From assembly GCA_039027855.1 (NCBI GenBank), contig JBCCJI010000018.1, forward strand, positions 22,348 through 86,347: a DNA stretch of 64,000 nucleotides, in the 5' to 3' direction. Below are positions 58,171 through 64,000 of the stretch, one piece after another. The position numbers were made by a program, and so were the translations under genes. The DNA comes from Thermohalobaculum sp039027855 (GTDB lineage Bacteria; Pseudomonadota; Alphaproteobacteria; Rhodobacterales; Rhodobacteraceae). The stretch's first letter is position 1. Every line of letters begins with the position of its first letter. The notes beneath the pieces are model-generated. The model was given only the letters and a program-made list of their open reading frames with translations, made no database searches and was not told the origin of the DNA.

Positions 58171-60033
58171 TTACTCCGCGGCTAGGCCCTCGGTGAACTG
58201 CAGGCGCGCGAGGCGGGCATAAAGGCCGCCCCGGGTAACGAGATCGTCATGGGTGCCCTCTTCGACCAGGCACCCCTGCTCGAGCACAAGGATGCGGTCC
58301 GCGCGCTTTACCGTGGCAAGGCGGTGCGCGATCACCAGCATCGTGCGACCCTCAGCCAGACGTTCGACCGCGGCCTGCACAGCGCGCTCGCTCTCGGCAT
58401 CGAGCGCCGAGGTTGCCTCGTCGAGCAGCAGAACCGGGGCGTCGCGCAGGATCGCACGGGCAATGGCGATGCGCTGTTTCTGCCCGCCGGACAGCAGCAC
58501 GCCACGCTCGCCCAGCCAGGCATCGTAGCCGCCCGGCAGATCGGCGATGAAACCCGCCGCCGCCGCCGCTTCAGCGGCCGCCTCGACCTCGGCATCGCTC
58601 GCGTCGGGCCGGCCGAAACGGATGTTGGCACGCACGCTGTCGGCAAAGATGACCGGCTCCTGCGGCACGACGGCGATCTCGCGCCTAAGATCGGCGAGCG
58701 CCGTCTCGTGAATGGGCGCGCCGTCGATGGTGATCTGCCCGCTTGCCGGATCGTAGAACCGCAGAAGGAGCTGGAAGACCGTCGTCTTTCCCGCGCCGGA
58801 AGGCCCGACCAGCGCCACCGTCTCTCCGGGGGCCACGGCAAAGCTGACGCCCGCCAGCGCCGAGCTGTCAGGACGGCTGGGATAGGTGAACTGCACATCC
58901 TCAAAAGAGATCGCGCCACGCTCGCTGATCCGGGCGGGGGCGTTGCGGGCGGCGCCGTCTGTGACCGGAGAGGTCATGGCGAGCAACTCGGCCAACCGTT
59001 CGGTCGCACCGGCGGCGCGCTGCAACTCGCCCCAAACCTCGGACAGCGCACCGACCGCCCCAGCCGTAAAGACCGCAAACAGCACGAATTGCGTCATCTG
59101 GCCCGGCGACATCGTGCCGTTCATCACGTCACGCGCCCCGATCCAGATGACACCCACGATGCCCGCGAAGACGAAGAAGATCACCAGCACCGTGAGTAGT
59201 GAGCGCGCGACGAGGCGGCGCCGCGCGGTCGTAAAGGCATCCTCCACCTTCGCGTCGAAATCGCGGGTGGCCTCGGGCTCGTAGGTGTTGGCCTGCACGG
59301 TCTGCGCGGCCTGCAGCATCTCGCCGGCATGGGACGCGGCATCGGCCACCCGGTCCTGACTAAGGCGCGACAGGCGACGAACGCGGCGACCGAGGATCAG
59401 GATCGGAAAAACGACGGTCGGCACGATCAAGAGCGTCATCGCCGTGAGCTTCGGCGAGGTCACGATCAAGGCGATGATGCCCCCGATCAGCAGCAGGATA
59501 TTTCGAAGTGCGATGGAGACGGTTGAGCCGACGACGGTCTGGATCACCGAGGTATCGGCGGTCAGCCGGGTCACGACCTCGGTGGTCATGATCTTCTCGT
59601 AGAACTCCGGGCTCATGGCGAGGACGTGGCCGAACACCCCTTTGCGGATATCGGCCACCACGCGCTCACCGAGCCAGGAGACGAGGTAGAACCGGAGCGC
59701 GGTGGCGATGGCGAGGGCGGCGGCCACTCCCATGAGCGCGACGAAATACTCGTCGATGAGGCTCATATCGCCGTCCATGATCACATCGATCACCCGGCCG
59801 GAGGCGACGGGCACAGCCAGCGTGAAACCAGCGGCCAGCATCAGCGCAATCGAGACGGCGACGATGCGGGCTCGGTAGGGGAGCAAAAAGGGCAACAGCC
59901 CTCTCAACGGCGACAGGCGCGCTGATTTCGCGCGCTCATCCGGCTTTTTCGCTGGTGCTGACTGTGTGGCTCGGCTCGATCCCATCATGCCGCCGCCGGT
60001 GTCAGCCGACCGTTTATCCGCGCCTTCGCTCAC
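58171..60033 (-). CDS. MsbA/ABCB-type ABC exporter (fused permease and ATPase)
   Basis: 620-residue half-transporter that should work as a homodimer in the inner membrane. Residues about 35-330 are the six-helix ABC transmembrane domain (FLLPYRARIVAVSIALMLAA, VVTRLTADTSVIQTVVGSTV). The ATPase (about 375-610) has GPSGAGKTTVFQLLLRFYDP (Walker A), VPQEPVIFADSVRANIRFG (Q-loop), LSGGQKQRIAIARAILRDAP (signature), VLLLDEATSALD (Walker B) and VIAHRLATV (H-loop). Lipid, peptide or drug export are all possible. GTG 60033 has GGAGGAG upstream and is preferred; the frame runs on to 60195 without conserved residues. Confidence 0.92.
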   Translation of the reverse strand: MSEGADKRSADTGGGMMGSSRATQSAPAKKPDERAKSARLSPLRGLLPFLLPYRARIVAVSIALMLAAGFTLAVPVASGRVIDVIMDGDMSLIDEYFVALMGVAAALAIATALRFYLVSWLGERVVADIRKGVFGHVLAMSPEFYEKIMTTEVVTRLTADTSVIQTVVGSTVSIALRNILLLIGGIIALIVTSPKLTAMTLLIVPTVVFPILILGRRVRRLSRLSQDRVADAASHAGEMLQAAQTVQANTYEPEATRDFDAKVEDAFTTARRRLVARSLLTVLVIFFVFAGIVGVIWIGARDVMNGTMSPGQMTQFVLFAVFTAGAVGALSEVWGELQRAAGATERLAELLAMTSPVTDGAARNAPARISERGAISFEDVQFTYPSRPDSSALAGVSFAVAPGETVALVGPSGAGKTTVFQLLLRFYDPASGQITIDGAPIHETALADLRREIAVVPQEPVIFADSVRANIRFGRPDASDAEVEAAAEAAAAAGFIADLPGGYDAWLGERGVLLSGGQKQRIAIARAILRDAPVLLLDEATSALDAESERAVQAAVERLAEGRTMLVIAHRLATVKRADRILVLEQGCLVEEGTHDDLVTRGGLYARLARLQFTEGLAAE

Positions 60034-60230
60034 GCCACTCCTCCGGGGCCCAGGGCCGGTGAGAGGAGTAGCAAGTCGGAACCGGCTCCGGCAAGACGCG
60101 GAATTGCTTCCCATTGCCGCGAGAGAGGGGTGGGCGACGATGCCGGGGTGCCCGGCGCCGTCGCCCAAGGATGAGGCGCCCCGATATCGCCGCACTGCGC
60201 TCCCGGATTAAGCCGCGAAGGCCTTCGGTA

Positions 60231-60908
60231 TCAGAAGCCGAACACCAGACCGACGCGCGCCACGCCTTGCTCCGCCTCGACCTGCAACCGCGTCGGACCG
60301 GCCCGGTAATCCTTGTCGCCGAAAAACGAGTACAGGTACTCGGCCCGGATCGCGACCCGGTCCGTAACCGCCACGGCCGCGCCCACACCCACCCGGGCGC
60401 CGTGCAGCACCTCGCGCGTCTCCGTCCCGGCGAGTGAGGCCTCGATCACCAGCGCTTGATAACCGGCACGGGCATAAAGCATGCCGCGATCGGCGATCAC
60501 GGCACCGGCGAGGATGCTGGCGCCCGCCGTGAACTCCGGCTCGATGCGGAACTCTGTCCCGACCGCCTCGAGCATGCCGTCACCGGTTGCAAGGCCGCCA
60601 TCGAGTTCGACGGCGCCGAACAGGTTGCCGTCACGATGGGCATAGCCGACGAAGCCACCGACCCGGAAACCGTCGGCCTTGAGATCGCCGAGGCCGGCAT
60701 CGTCGAGGCTGAACCGCGCGTCTGGAATGGCGTAGCCGCCCTGCACGCCACCGTAGAGCCCGCCATCGATCAGCCGGTCGCTGGCATTCGCCTCGGCCGG
60801 CGCCGCCAGCGCCACCGCTGCAAACGCAAATAGTGCCCAGCAAAACGTCCACGACACGGCACGCAGTACATGCCGGCCCTTTGACTGTTCATTGAGAGAA
60901 TTACGCAT
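60231..60908 (-). CDS. Outer-membrane beta-barrel (porin-like, OmpA-barrel size) protein
   Basis: 225 residues: signal peptide (core AVSWTFCWALFAFAAVALA, cleavage near EANA) and a mature part of about 180 residues made of alternating strands (GGLYGGVQGGYAIPDARFSL, FRVGGFVGYAHRDGNLFGAV, LYARAGYQALVIEASL, VAIRAEYLYSFFGDKDYRAG), ending in Phe (ARVGLVFGF), the classic outer-membrane C-terminal signature. About eight strands are likely, as in OmpW/OmpA-barrel or Omp25-type proteins of alphaproteobacteria. ATG 60908 is the start. The upstream AT-rich region (61000-61090) probably holds its promoter. Confidence 0.85.
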   Translation of the reverse strand: MRNSLNEQSKGRHVLRAVSWTFCWALFAFAAVALAAPAEANASDRLIDGGLYGGVQGGYAIPDARFSLDDAGLGDLKADGFRVGGFVGYAHRDGNLFGAVELDGGLATGDGMLEAVGTEFRIEPEFTAGASILAGAVIADRGMLYARAGYQALVIEASLAGTETREVLHGARVGVGAAVAVTDRVAIRAEYLYSFFGDKDYRAGPTRLQVEAEQGVARVGLVFGF

Positions 60909-61209
60909 TGATTTGCCCGCCTTCCGACCACCCGTTTCAAAGGGGGTCGAATTCTTCGACCGGGCACGCTTCCACGGGTCGACAGTCGTGACCTCGCCGT
61001 GTGCGTTAGGGAAGCGTTTATACTTCCTAAGAATTAGTTTCTAGCGAAAACTATAGTTAACAAATACTTTTCCGCAGGGTGGTAAGATCGTGTTAGGAGT
61101 GATAGGCGCGTGTTCTCGGCCCCCGCTGTCGCGAAGCATGCGCCCTGCTCCGCCGCCTTGAGGGCAGGATCGCCACAACCGCAGTCACGGCCCGTTGCCG
61201 GGCAGCCCC
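60909..61209. other. Gene-free AT-rich divergent region
   Basis: About 300 bp between the beta-barrel gene (minus) and the MFS gene (plus). The part at about 61005-61085 is markedly AT-rich, with GGAAG/CTTCC (a small inverted repeat around GCGTTTATA, 61011-61028) and TATAGTTAAC. It is the obvious promoter region for both genes, but I could not fix a convincing -35/-10 pair. No ORF or RNA gene seen. Confidence 0.4.
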
Positions 61210-62523
61210 ATGACGACCGTCGTCTCCTTCGCCGCCCTCTTCGCCTCGATCATGCTCGTGCAGTTCGGATCGGGAACGCTCGGCCCGCTCGACGTCTTGG
61301 CGGCAACGGCCCGAGGGTTCTCGGATCGCGAGATCGGCCTCATGGGCTCAGCGCATTTCGCGGGCTTCCTGATCGGCTGCATCGCGACACCACGGCTGAT
61401 GGGCAGCGTCGGGCATAGCCGCGTGTTCGCCGCCGCCGCGTCGCTTGGCGCGGTCGGCGCGCTCTTGCACCCGGTGTTCGAGACACCGTTGGCCTGGGCA
61501 CTTCTGCGGGTGCTCACCGGGATCGCCATCGCCACCGCCTACACGGTCATCGAGAGCTGGCTGCACGCCAAGACACCGAACGAGAAGCGCGGGCGGGTCT
61601 ATGGCATTTTCCGGCTGACCGACATGACGGCGCAGATTGGCGCGCAGGGCATGGTGGCGCTGCTCGATCCGGCTTCCTTCGTCGCCTACAACATCGTGGC
61701 GACGTTCTGCTGTCTCTGTCTGCTGCCCCTCGCTCTTTCAAAGCGCGCGCCGCCGCAGATGAGCACGACGCCCGCGCTCAGGCCGCTCACCGCCTGGCGG
61801 CTGTCGCCGGCCGCCATGGCGGCGGTGCTGGTGGCGGCACTGTCGGGAGCCGCCTTCCGCATGACGGGGCCGGTCTATGTGCTGGGCTTCGGCCTCGACG
61901 CGGGGAGCGTCGCGCTGTTCCTGATCTCGGGGCTCGTCGGCGGTGCGCTGGCACAGTGGCCGGTCGGCTGGCTGGCCGACAAGATCGACCGCCGCCGGGT
62001 GTTGATCGCGGTCTCGGCCGCCACCCTGCCCGCCTGCCTGTTCCTTGGCCATGGCCTCCCGGCGCTCGCCCCGGATGGCGCGGGAGCGGGGCCGCTGCTT
62101 GCGATCGGTGCCTTCATGTTCGGCGCCACGGCCTTTCCGCTGCATTCGCTGGCGACGACCTATGCCAACGACTACGCGCCACCCGAAATGATGATCGATC
62201 TCAATGCCTCGATCATCTTCTATTTCTCACTCGGCGCCATCGTCGCTCCGGTGCTTACGGCCGAGCTAATGGCATCCAAAGGTCCCGGGGCGATGTTCGA
62301 CGTTATCGCCGTCGGCCATCTTTCGCTGATCGCCTTCGCCCTTTATCGTGCCACCCGGCGTCCGGGAGCGCAGCCCTCGGTGCCCTATGCCTATGTGCCC
62401 CGCACCTCGATGGTGCTCGCCCGCCTCTTCGGGACCCGCGACGCCGATGCGGGCCCTGACACGCCCGCCAAGACCGCGGAGCCCGACCGGGCATCCGACG
62501 CCCGACAGGAGACATCCCCGTGA
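61210..62523 (+). CDS. MFS transporter (YcaD-like)
   Basis: 437-residue inner-membrane transporter with 12 hydrophobic segments. YcaD-type marks are FGSGTLGPLDVLAATARGFS, an early GSAHFAGFLIGCIATPRLMG and YTVIESWLHAKTPNEKRGRVYGIF; the MFS motif between segments 8 and 9 appears as GWLADKIDRRRVLIAVS. The hydrophilic tail of about 55 residues ends with an acidic/proline-rich stretch. ATG 61210 is used; a TTG at 61195 is in frame. The stop overlaps the GST gene start by GTGA, so the two form an operon with the LysE gene after them. Substrate unknown. Confidence 0.86.
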   Translation: MTTVVSFAALFASIMLVQFGSGTLGPLDVLAATARGFSDREIGLMGSAHFAGFLIGCIATPRLMGSVGHSRVFAAAASLGAVGALLHPVFETPLAWALLRVLTGIAIATAYTVIESWLHAKTPNEKRGRVYGIFRLTDMTAQIGAQGMVALLDPASFVAYNIVATFCCLCLLPLALSKRAPPQMSTTPALRPLTAWRLSPAAMAAVLVAALSGAAFRMTGPVYVLGFGLDAGSVALFLISGLVGGALAQWPVGWLADKIDRRRVLIAVSAATLPACLFLGHGLPALAPDGAGAGPLLAIGAFMFGATAFPLHSLATTYANDYAPPEMMIDLNASIIFYFSLGAIVAPVLTAELMASKGPGAMFDVIAVGHLSLIAFALYRATRRPGAQPSVPYAYVPRTSMVLARLFGTRDADAGPDTPAKTAEPDRASDARQETSP

Positions 62524-63122
62524 AGCTGTACTTCTCGCCGACCTCGCCCTTTGTCCGGAAGGTCATGCTGGTCCTGTATCTCAAGAACCTGGTCGAGGAC
62601 GTGCAGCTGGTACTCGGCACCACCAAGCCCACCGCGCCGAACAAGCAGGTCATCGCGCAGAACCCGATCGGCAAGGTACCCTGCCTGATCACGGGCGACG
62701 GGGAGACGCTGTTCGACAGCCGCGTGATCTGCCGATACCTCGACGAAAAGACGGGCGGCGGCCTCTACCCCGCTGGCGAGTATGGCGTGCTGGTGCGCGA
62801 AGCCATGGCCGACGGTGTCATGGATGCCGGTGTTCTGGCGGCATACGAGTACAAGCTGCGGCCCGAGGGTACGCGTTTCGAGCCCATGGTGGAGGCGATG
62901 CACGGCAAGATCGCGCGCGCCATCGCGGCCTTTGAGAAGGACTCCGACGCGATTACCTCCAATGCCCTGCGCATCGACCATATCGCGCTCGCTTCGGCGC
63001 TCGGTTATCTCGACTTTCGGTTCTCGGGCATCCCGTGGCGGCCCAAGGCACCCAAGATCGCGCGCTGGTTCGACGATTTTCGCGAGACGCCGGCGATGCT
63101 GGCGACGGCACCGAAGGAGTGA
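62520..63122 (+). CDS. Glutathione S-transferase family protein
   Basis: 200-residue GST with an N-terminal thioredoxin-fold domain (MKLYFSPTSPFVRKVMLVLY; catalytic Ser likely in PTSPFVRKV; VPCLITGDGETLFDSRVICRYL, the cis-Pro and glutathione-carboxylate binding motif) and a C-terminal helical domain (RIDHIALASALGYLDFRF, a typical GST C-terminal N-cap). It probably conjugates glutathione to electrophiles in the cytoplasm. GTG 62520 overlaps the MFS stop. Position after an exporter-like MFS gene suggests a conjugate-and-export role, which is inference. Confidence 0.9.
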   Translation: MKLYFSPTSPFVRKVMLVLYLKNLVEDVQLVLGTTKPTAPNKQVIAQNPIGKVPCLITGDGETLFDSRVICRYLDEKTGGGLYPAGEYGVLVREAMADGVMDAGVLAAYEYKLRPEGTRFEPMVEAMHGKIARAIAAFEKDSDAITSNALRIDHIALASALGYLDFRFSGIPWRPKAPKIARWFDDFRETPAMLATAPKE

Positions 63123-63184
63123 GCCCGGCCCTCGCCGGCGCTGCGTTGCACGAAGCGCCGGGAATTGCGGCGCTCTGGCCGCAG

Positions 63185-63796
63185 ATGATCACCGCCTGGG
63201 CGGTCTTTGCCGGCAACATCCTGAGCCCAGGGCCAAATGTCTTCACCACTGTTGCGATCGCCGTGGGCTCGGGAAGACGCGTCGCACTGGCGGTGGTGCC
63301 GGCGATCGCGCTGGGCGTGCTGGGCTGGGCCGTCTTGGCGCTGAGCGGAGCACGGGTCGTTTTTCAGGCGTTTCCGCTGGCGCAACCGCTGCTGACCGGC
63401 CTTGGCGGCGTTTTGCTGCTGCTCTTTGCCTGGCGCTATGCCAGGGCCGCGCGCGCCCGCCAGCTTGGCCAGGCCAGCGCGCGTATGATCGGCGCGCGCG
63501 ATGCCTTTGGTACCACGCTCAGCGTGCTTGCGGCCAACCCTAAGGCGCTCACGACCTGGCTTGTGCTCGTGTCGATCTTCCCCGCGGCCGACGCTTCGCT
63601 ACCGGCGCTCGCCCTGATGATCCTCGGCAGCATCGTGGTGGCCTGCGCCGGACATGCAGCCTATGCGCTGGCGTTTTCGACGGCGCCGGCCGCGGCCGCC
63701 TTCGCGCGTGCCGGGCACTGGGTGCTGGGCGGTGTCGCTCTGTTCTTCGCAGGCCTTGGCGCGACGCTGATCGTCGAGGCGGCAGGGGTGCTCTAG
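63185..63796 (+). CDS. LysE-family amino-acid/metabolite exporter
   Basis: 203-residue inner-membrane protein with six hydrophobic segments. The LysE/RhtB mark is NILSPGPNVFTTVAIAVGSGRR near the N-terminus; TTLSVLAANPKALTTWLVLV (N-P-K-A) is the second family motif. It should export an amino acid or similar small compound. ATG 63185 puts the S-P-G-P motif at the usual place and gives the usual length; GTG 63119, overlapping the GST stop, would add 22 residues. Its stop codon TAG (63794-63796) coincides with the left boundary of an IS630-type element, so the original end may have been slightly different. Confidence 0.85.
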   Translation: MITAWAVFAGNILSPGPNVFTTVAIAVGSGRRVALAVVPAIALGVLGWAVLALSGARVVFQAFPLAQPLLTGLGGVLLLLFAWRYARAARARQLGQASARMIGARDAFGTTLSVLAANPKALTTWLVLVSIFPAADASLPALALMILGSIVVACAGHAAYALAFSTAPAAAAFARAGHWVLGGVALFFAGLGATLIVEAAGVL

Positions 63797-64000
63797 AGCG
63801 GCATCCCATCAGTTTGGATCGTATCCTCATGCGGTGAAGTGGTTTCTGCACTCTGCCGGGGAGAAGAGGTCGACGATGCGGCCGATGGCGGACCAGAGGC
63901 CGTCGACGGGTCGCTTGGCGCGCTTTCTGAACAGGGCCTTCAGCTTGGAGAGGGCGTTCTCGATCGGATTGAAGTCCGGGCTGTAGGGCGGGAGGAACAG
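63796..64000 (-). mobile_element. IS630-family insertion sequence, one end only
   Basis: Transposase 3' end (63827-64000) plus about 31 bp of terminal sequence beginning GAGCGGCATCCCATCAG after a TA dinucleotide at 63794-63795. IS630 elements insert into and duplicate TA. The other end lies beyond the window, so terminal repeats could not be compared. The TA is inside the stop codon of the LysE gene. Confidence 0.75.
63827..64000 (-). CDS. IS630-family transposase, C-terminal fragment
   Basis: The last 57 codons of a DDE transposase read from the right edge: LFLPPYSPDFNPIENALSKL, then KALFRKRAKRPVDGLWSAIG and RIVDLFSPAECRNHFTA. The block P-P-Y-S-P-D-x-N-P-I-E holds the final catalytic Glu of the D-D-E triad and is characteristic of IS630-type enzymes. 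The stop is at 63827-63829. The frame is intact as far as it can be seen; the rest is outside the window. Confidence 0.9.
   Translation of the reverse strand: MFLPPYSPDFNPIENALSKLKALFRKRAKRPVDGLWSAIGRIVDLFSPAECRNHFTA

Noticed and set aside
1..64000. tRNA, rRNA, tmRNA, SRP RNA, riboswitch or CRISPR array
   Set aside because: Looked for T-psi-C-like GGTTCGA boxes with cloverleaf context, conserved RNA cores and spaced direct repeats; none found by eye. A covariance-model scan would be decisive.

Overview
The window is GC-rich, gene-dense bacterial DNA that looks like an alphaproteobacterium of the Rhodobacterales/Roseobacter type. Supporting signs are the secA / PpiC-parvulin / argJ / mutT neighbourhood, a PstS-like domain fused to OmpA, a class I PHA synthase operon, a GbsR-type regulator, many Tat-exported proteins and frequent GTG starts on AGGAG-type ribosome sites. 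Genus-level assignment is inference. No tRNA, rRNA, CRISPR array, prophage or plasmid function was seen; the only mobile DNA is the end of an IS630-type element at the right edge.

Layout. 1-6.3 kb: 5' part of a propionyl-CoA carboxylase beta gene, a stand-alone BLUF blue-light sensor, pdeM with a coupled thioesterase, a GFA-family zinc protein, and a GbsR-like regulator heading an operon of three small membrane proteins with a palindrome before its start. 6.4-6.6 kb: first copy of a structured intergenic repeat. 6.6-13.5 kb: folD, a secreted protein, MOSC protein, purD, a chorismate-lyase-like protein and divergent xseA. 14-22.5 kb: methyltransferase + PaiB pair, a KefB-like antiporter, a GT25 glycosyltransferase, metG and a thiolase. 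22.7-26.8 kb: a two-gene envelope operon (single-pass protein with a long Pro/Ala/Gly linker, then a PstS-OmpA fusion). 27.6-38 kb: DUF2853, a DUF2235 hydrolase, secA (with an apparent insertion of about 50 residues), parvulin foldase, argJ, mutT, a degenerate two-component protein and a lipoprotein. 38-43.6 kb: a PuuD-like amidotransferase, ferredoxin, MATE and MFS transporters, rpsD and a PPOX flavoprotein. 43.6-43.85 kb: second repeat copy. 43.9-48.1 kb: Tat-exported peptide-type binding protein, acyl-CoA synthetase, zinc-ribbon protein. 48.2-53.4 kb: phaC-fabI-(maoC/pta)-ackA operon. 53.4-64 kb: TPR protein, Tat-exported cyclase, frameshifted Tat/MBL hydrolase gene, selO, an MsbA-like ABC exporter, a beta-barrel protein, MFS-GST-LysE cluster, and the IS630 end.

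Themes. Acyl-CoA and storage metabolism recur (pccB, thiolase, acyl-CoA synthetase, PHA operon). The PHA operon combines an R-specific hydratase, an enoyl reductase, a phosphotransacylase and an acyl kinase with the polymerase, which suggests a switch between storing acyl units and cashing them in for ATP. The most unusual non-coding signal is the repeat of about 210 bp at 6416-6630 and 43629-43840: both copies lie between convergent genes, and one stem keeps its pairing through a double compensatory change.
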